From the NCBI GenBank assembly GCA_002327905.1, contig DCUY01000023.1:33244-44721 (forward strand): 11,478 bases of DNA. The letters run 5' to 3'. Origin of the DNA: Caldifarciminota bacterium UBA2202. Lineage in GTDB: Bacteria; Hydrothermota; 32-111. The translations under genes and the position numbers were made by a program. Shown here one piece after another: positions 1 through 5,775 of the stretch (position 1 is its first letter; the number at the start of each line of letters is the position of its first letter). The notes beneath the pieces were generated by a model. It was not told where the DNA came from. It saw only the letters and a list, made by a program, of their open reading frames with translations, and searched no databases.

Positions 1-22
1 GGCTCACGGCGCATGGCGTCTT
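1..22 (+). repeat. Left terminal repeat, GGC heptads
   Basis: The window opens with three successive seven-base units that each begin with GGC: GGCTCAC, GGCGCAT and GGCGTCT. Bases 2-22 recur at 11445-11465 in inverted orientation with 20 of 21 identities. The GC-rich sequence stands out from its AT-rich surroundings, and a run of five T follows. It lies 18 bases upstream of the -35 box of the stress operon. It may be the edge of a longer heptad array or one arm of a palindromic repeat; the other side is not in view. Confidence 0.7.
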
Positions 23-40
23 TTTGACACCCTCCCCTAC

Positions 41-68
41 TTGACAAATTCTGTTTTTTAATTATAAT
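41..68 (+). promoter_or_regulatory. Sigma-70 promoter of the oxidative-stress operon
   Basis: A perfect -35 hexamer TTGACA (41-46) is separated by 16 bases from a perfect -10 hexamer TATAAT (63-68). The predicted transcription start is near base 75, inside the Fur-family operator at 71-94. The resulting leader of about 31 bases has no clear Shine-Dalgarno sequence before the first gene at 106. Such a strong promoter overlapped by an operator fits repression by the PerR-like protein encoded in the same operon. Confidence 0.85.
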
Positions 69-70
69 TG

Positions 71-94
71 ATTACAAGGTTGTAATTATTACAA
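71..94 (+). promoter_or_regulatory. PerR/Fur-type operator with overlapping half-sites
   Basis: Bases 80-94, TTGTAATTATTACAA, are a perfect palindrome of two seven-base half-sites around one central base. This is the 7-1-7 layout of the Bacillus PerR box (TTATAATTATTATAA), from which it differs at two symmetric positions. A third half-site, ATTACAA at 71-77, pairs perfectly with TTGTAAT (80-86) across two bases. A weaker fourth, TTATAAT (62-68), overlaps the -10 box. The array covers the predicted start of transcription, so a bound dimer would block RNA polymerase. The PerR protein at 750-1166 is the obvious candidate binder, giving autoregulation. Confidence 0.8.
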
Positions 95-105
95 AATGCA
101 AATAT

Positions 106-753
106 ATGAAGAACAAAAACATCAACGAAATCAAAGATATTTACGCAAAGATAAAGCCTGAAATTGTTCAAAGGATTAAGGTATTTGAACAAACAGGCAG
201 GAATATGTCAAGGGATGAATTGTTTTACGAACTCGGTTTTTGCCTCTTTACTCCACAGTCAAAGGCGACAATGTGCTGGGATTCAGTCTGCTCAATAAAG
301 AAAAACATGAAGAATAATCATAAAAGCAAAGAGATTCTTCCTCATCTTATAGGTGTGAGATTCAAATATAAAAAATCCGAATATTTTGAAGAAGCGCAGA
401 AAAAATGGTTCGACAGTGGCAAATACACAATTTACAGCAAGATTTCTTCCGAAAATAATGAAAAAGAGATGAGAGAATTTCTTGTAAAAAACATTCGTGG
501 ACTCGGGTATAAAGAGGCAAGCCACTTTTTAAGGAATATCGGACATGGAAAAAATTTTGCAATTTTAGACAGACACATCTTGAAAAATCTTAAAATTTTG
601 GGTATAATAGATGTTGTGCCTAAATCACTTGCAAGAAATCATTATTTGGATATTGAAGACAAAATGGCTCTTTTTTCAAATAGAATTGAGATTCCTTTGA
701 GCCATCTGGATTTTGTTCTATGGTATAAAGAAGCAGGAATTGTATTTAAATGA
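106..753 (+). CDS. ogg: Ogg2-type 8-oxoguanine DNA glycosylase/AP lyase
   Basis: This 215-residue protein resembles the archaeal and thermophilic Ogg2 family, bifunctional enzymes that excise 8-oxoguanine opposite cytosine and cleave the abasic site through a Schiff base. The helix-hairpin-helix lies around residues 126-146 (VKNIRGLGYKEASHFLRNIG). K136 is the expected nucleophilic lysine and D155 (in AILDRHIL) the catalytic aspartate. The protein ends in lysine (K215), as Ogg2 enzymes do; there the C-terminal lysine takes part in recognising the damaged base. Length is normal for the family. The ATG at 106 has no good ribosome-binding site, but it is the first in-frame start after the promoter. 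The stop overlaps the perR start (ATGA). Leading a PerR operon, it links base-excision repair directly to peroxide sensing. Family and motif assignment are strong; substrate is inferred. Confidence 0.88.
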   Translation: MKNKNINEIKDIYAKIKPEIVQRIKVFEQTGRNMSRDELFYELGFCLFTPQSKATMCWDSVCSIKKNMKNNHKSKEILPHLIGVRFKYKKSEYFEEAQKKWFDSGKYTIYSKISSENNEKEMREFLVKNIRGLGYKEASHFLRNIGHGKNFAILDRHILKNLKILGIIDVVPKSLARNHYLDIEDKMALFSNRIEIPLSHLDFVLWYKEAGIVFK

Positions 754-1166
754 AAAGAGAGAACAGAATCTACGCTGAAGAGATAAAAAAACTGCTGATT
801 GAGAAGGGCATATCCCCTTCATATCAGAGAATCAGAATTTTTGATTTTCTGACAACCAACAGGATTCATCCGTCCGCAGAGATGCTGTACCTTCAACTGA
901 TAGGAGAGATGCCCACTCTGTCGCGCACAACTGTTTACAGCACATTAAATCTCTTTGCCGACAAGGGAATGCTTAAAAGAATATTTATTGAAGGCACTCT
1001 TGTGCGTTTTGACATTGACACTTCCGACCATATGCACTTTAAGTGCACAAAATGCGGAGAAGTATTTGATATTTTCAAATCAGCAAAGAAGCTTCTGCCT
1101 AAGACCGAACACAAGGTGATAAATGAAGAGGTTTATCTTTATGGCATTTGTAAAAATTGCAAATAG
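750..1166 (+). CDS. perR: PerR-type peroxide-sensing repressor, Fur family
   Basis: This 138-residue Fur-family metalloregulator has an N-terminal winged helix (recognition helix about residues 56-69, [14 protein letters not shown]) and a C-terminal dimerisation domain. By alignment to Bacillus PerR, all five regulatory-metal ligands are present: H40, D88, H94, H96 and D107. Aspartate at 107, where Fur and Zur usually have glutamate, is the PerR-diagnostic residue, so peroxide sensing by iron-catalysed histidine oxidation is likely. Structural zinc would be held by C99, C102, C134 and C137. The start overlaps the ogg stop (ATGA), implying translational coupling. The operator at 71-94 suggests that it represses its own operon and is relieved by hydrogen peroxide. 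Fur-like iron sensing cannot be excluded by sequence alone. Confidence 0.92.
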   Translation: MKRENRIYAEEIKKLLIEKGISPSYQRIRIFDFLTTNRIHPSAEMLYLQLIGEMPTLSRTTVYSTLNLFADKGMLKRIFIEGTLVRFDIDTSDHMHFKCTKCGEVFDIFKSAKKLLPKTEHKVINEEVYLYGICKNCK

Positions 1167-1174
1167 GAGCGTTT

Positions 1175-1867
1175 ATGGACAAAAGTTCTCTTTTTAAGAT
1201 CTCTTACGGTATGTATATAGTCACATCGAAATTCCAAGAGAAGATAAACGGACAGATTGCCAACACTCTCTTTCAAATAACATCAGAGCCTGCAACTGTC
1301 GCTGTGTCTATAAACAAACTTAATTTAACTCATCAATATATTGAGGAGAGCAAAGTCTTCGGAGTCTCTGTTCTTTCCGAAGAGACTCCCTTGCAGTTTA
1401 TAGGAAATTTCGGATTCAAGTCAGGCAGAGATATAAATAAATTTGAAAACATTAAGTATAAGACTCTTTCAACCGGAGCTCCCATTGTAACTGATTTTGT
1501 AGTAGCGGCATTGGATTTTAAGGTGACACAGAAAATAGATGTTTTAACTCACACTTTATTTATCGGAGAACTTGTTGACGCGGAAAATTATTCTGATAAA
1601 GAAGTCATGACATATTCATATTTTCATCTTATCAAAAAGGGGAAATCCCCAAAGAATGCCCCCACCTATCAGGCGGATGAGAAAAAAGAAAAAAAGGAGG
1701 ATTCTGTGAAAAAATACAAATGTGATGTGTGCGGTTATGTTTATGATCCCGAGAAGGGAGATCCGGATGGAGGAATAGTGCCGGGAACACCATTTGAAAA
1801 GATACCAGAAGACTGGGTGTGCCCAATATGCGGAGCAGGGAAAAAGGATTTTAATCCGGAGAGTTGA
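1175..1867 (+). CDS. hrb: Flavin reductase-rubredoxin fusion, Hrb type
   Basis: This 230-residue two-domain redox protein has a flavin-reductase-like FMN domain (about residues 1-155), a charged linker rich in Lys and Glu (about 158-178) and a C-terminal rubredoxin (about 179-230). The rubredoxin iron site is C183, C186, C216 and C219. The layout matches the high-molecular-weight rubredoxin of Moorella, which passes electrons from NADH to FprA; fprA follows immediately here. ATG at 1175 was chosen over the TTG at 1157 because AGGAG (1165-1169) lies five bases upstream. The perR stop codon sits within that ribosome-binding site. The stop overlaps the fprA start (TGATG). The protein probably also reduces superoxide reductase and rubrerythrin, which is inference. 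An internal start for the rubredoxin part is listed separately. Confidence 0.92.
   Translation: MDKSSLFKISYGMYIVTSKFQEKINGQIANTLFQITSEPATVAVSINKLNLTHQYIEESKVFGVSVLSEETPLQFIGNFGFKSGRDINKFENIKYKTLSTGAPIVTDFVVAALDFKVTQKIDVLTHTLFIGELVDAENYSDKEVMTYSYFHLIKKGKSPKNAPTYQADEKKEKKEDSVKKYKCDVCGYVYDPEKGDPDGGIVPGTPFEKIPEDWVCPICGAGKKDFNPES
1695..1708 (+). promoter_or_regulatory. Internal ribosome-binding site and GTG start within hrb
   Basis: A full-length Shine-Dalgarno AGGAGG (1695-1700) is followed after five bases by an in-frame GTG (1706-1708). It is as strong as the sites that start genuine genes in this operon. It falls exactly at the boundary between linker and rubredoxin domain. The purine-rich linker codons (Lys and Glu) could create such a motif by chance, but the position of the start codon is what makes it notable. 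Confidence 0.55.
1706..1867 (+). CDS. Possible free rubredoxin from internal initiation in hrb
   Basis: Starting at the GTG, the product would be 53 residues beginning [16 protein letters not shown] and ending NPES. This is the size of a stand-alone rubredoxin, with iron ligands at C6, C9, C39 and C42, the same numbering as in clostridial rubredoxin. It shares frame and stop with the fusion gene. No separate rubredoxin gene exists in this operon, although superoxide reductase, rubrerythrin and FprA commonly take electrons from rubredoxin. The site may instead be a fossil of the gene fusion, or chance. The ribosome-binding site and reading frame are seen directly; use of the start is inference. 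Confidence 0.4.
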   Translation: MKKYKCDVCGYVYDPEKGDPDGGIVPGTPFEKIPEDWVCPICGAGKKDFNPES

Positions 1868-3033
1868 TGAAGCCTGTAAAGATTACTGATAAAATTTATT
1901 GGGTCGGAGCTATTGACTGGGATTTAAGAGATTTCCACGGATATACTACGGAGCGTGGCTCTACATATAATGCTTATTTGATTTTAGACAAAGAGCCGAC
2001 TCTTGTGGACACTGTCAAACATTACAAGTTTGATGAGATGATGTCACGCATTAAAGAGCTTATTGATCCAAAGGATATTAAACACATAATTTCAAACCAT
2101 GTTGAAATGGACCATTCCGGCTCAATTCCAAAAATTCTGGAATATGCAAAAAACTCAGATGTGATAACAAATCCTCAGGGAGAGCGCGGACTCAAAAATC
2201 ATTTTTTCTCTGATATGAAATACAGGGTTGTAAAGAGCGGCGATATTCTTGATATAGGCGACATAAAAATATTGTTTCACCAGACTCCGATGGTTCATTG
2301 GCCTGATAATATGGTCTCCTATATTGAAAAGAATTCTTTGCTCTTCTCAAATGATGCATTCGGACAGCATATAGCCTCTTTTGAAAGATTCGATGATGAA
2401 TTGTCTTTGGACGAAACTTTGAAACAGGCGAAAAAATATTACGCGAATATTGTGCTTCCTTACTCGCAACAGGTGAAGACCGCACTTGATGCTCTTGCAC
2501 CGCTTAAAATAAATACAATATGCCCAAGCCATGGGATTATCTGGAGAAAAGACATTCCTATTTTGCTGAATGAGTACAAAAAATGGTCGGCGAATACAAC
2601 TCAAAAAAAAGCTGTTATTGTCTATGATACAATGTGGGGATCAACAGAGAAAATCGCTTTAAAAATATACGAAGCATTTGAAGAGAGCGGATACAAAACG
2701 GTTCTGGCAAATCTAAAATCATCTCATATTTCGGATATAATGACTGAGATTATTGACGCAGAATACATAGCTGTCGGTTCGCCCACACTCAACAAAAATA
2801 TGCTTCCATCTGTAAGCGGTTTTCTGACATACTTAAACGGACTCTCACCCAAGAAGAGAAAATCTTTTGCCTTCGGTTCTTACGGATGGGGCGGAGAATC
2901 AATAAAAGATGTCGAAGATGTGCTGAAAAAGAGCGGTTTTGAGGTTTTGAACAGCATCAAAATGCAGTTTGTACCGAAAGAGCCCGCTCTCACTGAAATT
3001 AAAAACAAATTAAAAGGAGATATAAATGATTAG
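1867..3033 (+). CDS. fprA: Flavodiiron protein FprA, oxygen (or NO) reductase
   Basis: This 388-residue A-type flavodiiron protein reduces O2 to water, or NO to N2O, in the cytoplasm. The metallo-beta-lactamase-like domain (about 1-245) keeps the complete di-iron ligand set: H78, E80, D82 and H83 (in NHVEMDHSG), H144 (VHWPD), D163 (SNDAFG) and H222 (PSHGIIW). The flavodoxin domain (about 248-388) has the FMN phosphate loop YDTMWGSTE and the later segments AVGSPT and SYGWGGES. Length is typical. ATG at 1867 overlaps the hrb stop, and GGAG at 1858-1861 lies five bases upstream; the TTG at 1864 is less likely. The last codons overlap the ferritin start by eight bases. Directly after hrb, it most likely receives electrons from Hrb, as in Moorella. 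Preference for O2 over NO cannot be read from sequence. Confidence 0.95.
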   Translation: MKPVKITDKIYWVGAIDWDLRDFHGYTTERGSTYNAYLILDKEPTLVDTVKHYKFDEMMSRIKELIDPKDIKHIISNHVEMDHSGSIPKILEYAKNSDVITNPQGERGLKNHFFSDMKYRVVKSGDILDIGDIKILFHQTPMVHWPDNMVSYIEKNSLLFSNDAFGQHIASFERFDDELSLDETLKQAKKYYANIVLPYSQQVKTALDALAPLKINTICPSHGIIWRKDIPILLNEYKKWSANTTQKKAVIVYDTMWGSTEKIALKIYEAFEESGYKTVLANLKSSHISDIMTEIIDAEYIAVGSPTLNKNMLPSVSGFLTYLNGLSPKKRKSFAFGSYGWGGESIKDVEDVLKKSGFEVLNSIKMQFVPKEPALTEIKNKLKGDIND

Positions 3034-3514
3034 TAAAAAAATGGTCAAGGAGATTAATGATCAGATTCAGAGGGAGCTCTATTCAGAGTATCTCTATCTG
3101 CAGATGGCGGCCTTTTTCAAAGGCGAAAATCTCGACGGTTTTTCAAAATGGATGATCTTTCAGGCAAAAGAGGAGCATACACATGCAATGAAATTTTATG
3201 AACACTTATATGAGAGAGGCGAGCAGGTTACGTTTCAGGCAATATCCGCTCCCAAAGCGGATTATAAAAATCCTCTTGATGTATTTAAGTTCGCATACAA
3301 TCATGAACTGACAGTCACAAAGAACATTTCAAATCTTATGAGTCTGGCAAAAAAAGAATCCGATTATGCTACGGAATCCTTTATAAAATGGTTTGTCGAC
3401 GAACAGGTTGAAGAAGAGGCGTCTTTTGATAAAATTGTCAGGATTCTTGAAAAGATAAAGGAATCATCAAATGCGCTTTACATGCTTGACAATCAACTTT
3501 CAAAAAGAGCATAA
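3026..3514 (+). CDS. ftnA: Bacterial non-haem ferritin
   Basis: This 162-residue four-helix ferritin oxidises Fe(II) and stores it as a mineral core in a 24-subunit shell. The ferroxidase residues fall at the same positions as in E. coli FtnA: E17, E50, H53, E94, Q127 and E130. There is no haem-binding methionine pattern of bacterioferritin. The ribosome-binding site AAGGAG (3014-3019) lies within the end of fprA, six bases before the ATG, and the genes overlap by eight bases. In a PerR operon its job is to remove free iron that would feed Fenton chemistry. Assignment is firm from length, helices and site residues. Confidence 0.94.
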   Translation: MISKKMVKEINDQIQRELYSEYLYLQMAAFFKGENLDGFSKWMIFQAKEEHTHAMKFYEHLYERGEQVTFQAISAPKADYKNPLDVFKFAYNHELTVTKNISNLMSLAKKESDYATESFIKWFVDEQVEEEASFDKIVRILEKIKESSNALYMLDNQLSKRA

Positions 3515-3523
3515 GGAGGAATT

Positions 3524-3907
3524 ATGGCAAAAACAGAATTAAGAGAAGTCTATCGCTGTGAAATCTGCGGAAATGTAGTTGAAATCGTAAATACGGGAGC
3601 TCCGGCTCTTGTGTGTTGCGGACAGCCGATGAATAAACTTGTTGAAAAGAGCGGCGACGAAGGAAGAGAAAAACATACTCCGATAATAGAAGAGGTCGGA
3701 GACATGATCATTGTTAAAATCGGTTCTGTGCCGCACCCTATGGAGAATGACCACTATATTGTCTTTATTGAAGTATTGACGGAAAGAGAGGTTTTAAGGC
3801 ATGAGTTAAAACCGGGAGACAATCCCTCTGCAATGTTCAATATTAAAAAATCAGATATAAAAGAGGTCAGAGAGTACTGCAATAAGCACATGCTCTGGAA
3901 GGCATAA
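3524..3907 (+). CDS. dfx: Desulfoferrodoxin (two-iron superoxide reductase)
   Basis: This 127-residue superoxide reductase reduces superoxide to hydrogen peroxide without making oxygen. The N-terminal desulforedoxin domain (about 1-37) has the four cysteines of centre I, C12, C15, C31 and C32, including the adjacent pair. The catalytic centre II ligands are H51, H71, H77, H122 and C119. The EKH motif (E49-H51) contains the conserved lysine, K50. It is therefore the two-centre form, not neelaredoxin. An excellent ribosome-binding site AAGGAGGA (3513-3520) precedes the ATG, nine bases after ferritin. The peroxide it makes would be handled by rubrerythrin encoded next, and its electrons probably come from the rubredoxin domain of Hrb. 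Also known as rbo/dfx. Confidence 0.95.
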   Translation: MAKTELREVYRCEICGNVVEIVNTGAPALVCCGQPMNKLVEKSGDEGREKHTPIIEEVGDMIIVKIGSVPHPMENDHYIVFIEVLTEREVLRHELKPGDNPSAMFNIKKSDIKEVREYCNKHMLWKA

Positions 3908-3992
3908 TATTGTTCTGGCGCACACAGACTGCGACACAGCAGATTAGATTATTAAACAGAATAAAAAATAATTCAAATCAATCGGAGGCAAG
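3908..3992 (+). other. Gap before rubrerythrin, no clear signal
   Basis: This 85-base gap is the only sizeable spacer inside the stress operon. It ends with a good ribosome-binding site, GGAGG (3984-3988), four bases before the rubrerythrin ATG. A four-base stem (CTGC/GCAG) and a loose ATTATT/AATAAT inverted pair are too weak to call a terminator or PerR box. No convincing -35/-10 pair is visible, so rubrerythrin is probably co-transcribed. A private promoter is not excluded. Confidence 0.4.
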
Positions 3993-4529
3993 ATGAAAGA
4001 ATTAAAAGGAACGAAGACCGAAAAGAATCTTCATGATGCTTTTGCAGGCGAATCAATGGCAAGGAACAAATACACTTATTTCGCCTCTGTTGCCAAAAAA
4101 GAGGGTTATGAGCAGATTGCGGGAATCTTTCTTGAAACTGCGGAGAATGAGAAAGAGCATGCGAAGTTGCATTTTAAGGCATTGAAGGGAATAGGAAACA
4201 CAATTGAAAATCTGAATACTGCGGCTGACGGAGAAAATTTTGAGACAAAAGAGATGTATCCGAAGATGGCTGGCGATGCAAGAGAAGAGGGTTTTGAAGA
4301 GATCGCAAAGATGTTTGAAGCAATCGGATCTGTTGAAAAGGACCATGAAGCAAGATACAGAAAACTCCTCGACAATATTGAAAAGAAAGTTGTATTTAAA
4401 AATGCAAAGAAAGTCTATTGGAAATGCAGAAACTGCGGACATATTCATGAGGGGGCTGAGGCTCCGGATGCGTGTCCCGTGTGCAAACATCCAAAGGCAT
4501 ACTTTGAATTGTTTGTCGAAAATTATTGA
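3993..4529 (+). CDS. rbr: Rubrerythrin (NADH-linked peroxidase component)
   Basis: This 178-residue protein has an N-terminal ferritin-like di-iron domain (about 1-135) and a C-terminal rubredoxin-like iron domain (about 140-178). Di-iron ligands include E20, E53 and H56 (ENEKEH) and E115 with H118 (VEKDH); the glutamates at 98-99 supply the redox-switching ligand region. The rubredoxin-type site is C145, C148, C161 and C164. Rubrerythrin reduces hydrogen peroxide to water in anaerobes, taking electrons from rubredoxin and its reductase. Length and domain order are standard. It follows superoxide reductase, whose product is its substrate, and is the last gene before the terminator. Expected to be PerR-repressed with the rest of the operon unless the upstream gap holds its own promoter. 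Confidence 0.95.
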   Translation: MKELKGTKTEKNLHDAFAGESMARNKYTYFASVAKKEGYEQIAGIFLETAENEKEHAKLHFKALKGIGNTIENLNTAADGENFETKEMYPKMAGDAREEGFEEIAKMFEAIGSVEKDHEARYRKLLDNIEKKVVFKNAKKVYWKCRNCGHIHEGAEAPDACPVCKHPKAYFELFVENY

Positions 4530-4553
4530 TGTTTTTTGTGAATATTCGGTAAG

Positions 4554-4582
4554 AGGGGGCATTATGCCCCTTCTTTCATTTT
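4554..4582 (+). terminator. Hairpin terminator between convergent operons
   Basis: A stem of eight pairs (4554-4561 with 4565-4572, mostly G-C with one G-U) closes a three-base loop TTA and is followed by the T-rich stretch CTTTCATTTT. It sits 24 bases after the rubrerythrin stop. Read on the minus strand, the same hairpin starts just after the stop codon of the lipoprotein gene, so it may stop both operons, although the T-run in that direction is poor. Confidence 0.75.
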
Positions 4583-5394
4583 AAGATCAGAGTGTCTTTA
4601 AAATATCCTGCTCCTTCAACCACATATCTTCCCTGTTTCAAATTATCAAAAAGAACAGAACCTCTGTCATTCGCCATTTTTCTAAAAATTATAGTTCCGT
4701 CTGAATCAGTCAAAGTCAGATCAATCTTCGGATTGAGAGAATCGAGACTAAGAGAGACAAAAGACAAAGAATCATTTAAATCGGCGAATCTGTATTCCAG
4801 AGGATTTTTTATATTATTTCCTTTTTTATCTGCTACATAAAATACAAAAAATTGAAGCGGATAATAACCGAGTGTGTCTGAATATTTTGCAAGCACTTTA
4901 TTTTTCAAAATTGATAAGTCATACTGCACATACTCAGGATAAATCTTCAAAGAACATTCTTGAATCTCTTCGGAAAACTCCAAAAGCACTATGGAATCTG
5001 ACAAGATTCTTTTTATAATTTCAGGAGGAGTAGTGTCTTTCTGCACCTCACCCATAATTATTATTCCAAGATAATCTTTTTTGTTTTTTTTTGAGTCGGA
5101 TATGCCGAACAAATCTATTCTGTCCGTTTTACCCTCAAATTCATAGTTGAGAAAGACCGATTTTGATTTTGTGTATCCATCAATCTTATTTCTTAATGAA
5201 TCCACTGTGCAGAATGCCGAATCAAAAGAGCTTCCAAGCTCTTCATTGAAATCTATCTTAATCTGCTGGTTCGGAATATAATAACCACTTACAAGTTTTG
5301 CAGGAAAAATATCAGGAGAAGGCGGTGGAAGTTTTTTCCCGCACGAATCCAAGCAAATAATCAAGAAGAATAAAAAAAAATATTTTATTTTCAA
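4576..5394 (-). CDS. Lipoprotein with Ig-like domain, function unknown
   Basis: This 272-residue protein starts with a very hydrophobic signal peptide (Phe/Leu/Ile, residues 4-14) ending in the lipobox-like LDSC, so C18 is the likely lipidated residue. The mature protein begins with a proline-rich stretch (KLPPPSP). The middle (about 118-145, DTTPPEII...LLEFSEEI) resembles bacterial Ig-like domains of the SbsA/Big_5 kind. The C-terminal 45 residues (DGTIIFRK...YVVEGAGYF) look like a carboxypeptidase-regulatory or prealbumin-like beta sandwich. The only plausible start is TTG at 5394, without a clear ribosome-binding site, seven bases after the bactofilin stop, so translation may be coupled. 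The signal-peptide codons contain a run of nine T on the coding strand (5372-5380). I do not recognise a specific function; position suggests an envelope partner of the bactofilin/M23 pair. Confidence 0.75.
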   Translation of the reverse strand: MKIKYFFLFFLIICLDSCGKKLPPPSPDIFPAKLVSGYYIPNQQIKIDFNEELGSSFDSAFCTVDSLRNKIDGYTKSKSVFLNYEFEGKTDRIDLFGISDSKKNKKDYLGIIIMGEVQKDTTPPEIIKRILSDSIVLLEFSEEIQECSLKIYPEYVQYDLSILKNKVLAKYSDTLGYYPLQFFVFYVADKKGNNIKNPLEYRFADLNDSLSFVSLSLDSLNPKIDLTLTDSDGTIIFRKMANDRGSVLFDNLKQGRYVVEGAGYFKDTLILK

Positions 5395-5401
5395 ATTTTT
5401 G

Positions 5402-5764
5402 TCAGTGCTTTATTTGTTCCTGCTTTTCAGGCTGTTTAGTCATGGAGCATGTGCCGTCAAAGACTACGCCTTCTTCCACAATTAAAAGCTTGCAGTTCAT
5501 GTCAACAGAGACCTTTGCAGTCTTTTGAAGTTCGATTCTGTTCTTCACATTCAGGGTGCCTTCTATTCTTCCGCCTACGACAGCATCTTTCGTTGTTATT
5601 ATTCCCTTCAGGTTTCCAGTCTTTCCCACTGTTATCATATCTGTTATAGAGATTTCTCCGTCAACTCTTCCGTCTATTCTCACTGAGCCGGGCACAAAAA
5701 CTTTTCCCGTGATTTCTGTCCCTTCACCTATGATATTTGTGATTCCGCTTGTTGTCTTTTCCAT
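5402..5764 (-). CDS. Bactofilin, polymer-forming cytoskeletal protein
   Basis: This 120-residue protein has a bactofilin (DUF583) domain from about residue 8 to 108, with the typical short beta-helix repeats (IGEGTEITGKVFVPGSVRID, GRVDGEI, VGKTGNLKGII, AVVGGRIEGTL) and short polar tails. Bactofilins self-assemble without nucleotide into filaments on the inner face of the membrane and recruit cell-wall enzymes or position other proteins. AAGGAG (5771-5776) lies six bases before the ATG and overlaps the stop of the M23 peptidase gene, so the two are co-translated neighbours. Bactofilin-M23 pairs occur widely, for example in cell-shape systems of Helicobacter and relatives. A more specific role, in shape or polar positioning, is inference. 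Confidence 0.9.
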   Translation of the reverse strand: MEKTTSGITNIIGEGTEITGKVFVPGSVRIDGRVDGEISITDMITVGKTGNLKGIITTKDAVVGGRIEGTLNVKNRIELQKTAKVSVDMNCKLLIVEEGVVFDGTCSMTKQPEKQEQIKH

Positions 5765-5775
5765 TTATATCTCCT

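Noticed and set aside
96..161. Short frame of 21 codons overlapping the ogg start, as a leader peptide
   Set aside because: It has no ribosome-binding site and overlaps the ogg coding region; nothing in its translation suggests an attenuator or regulatory peptide.
1157..1174. Upstream TTG start for hrb
   Set aside because: The ATG at 1175 has AGGAG five bases upstream and gives the usual N-terminus of flavin-reductase-like proteins; the TTG has no suitable site.
3908..3992. Separate promoter or PerR box for rubrerythrin
   Set aside because: No acceptable -35/-10 pair was found. The ATTATT/AATAAT pair has a wide spacer and does not fit the 7-1-7 or 7-2-7 layout seen at the operon head.
4053..4562. 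Long open frame of 169 codons on the minus strand
   Set aside because: It lies wholly antisense to rubrerythrin, which has all its metal ligands. Its translation is low-complexity and unlike any family I know. It is a shadow.
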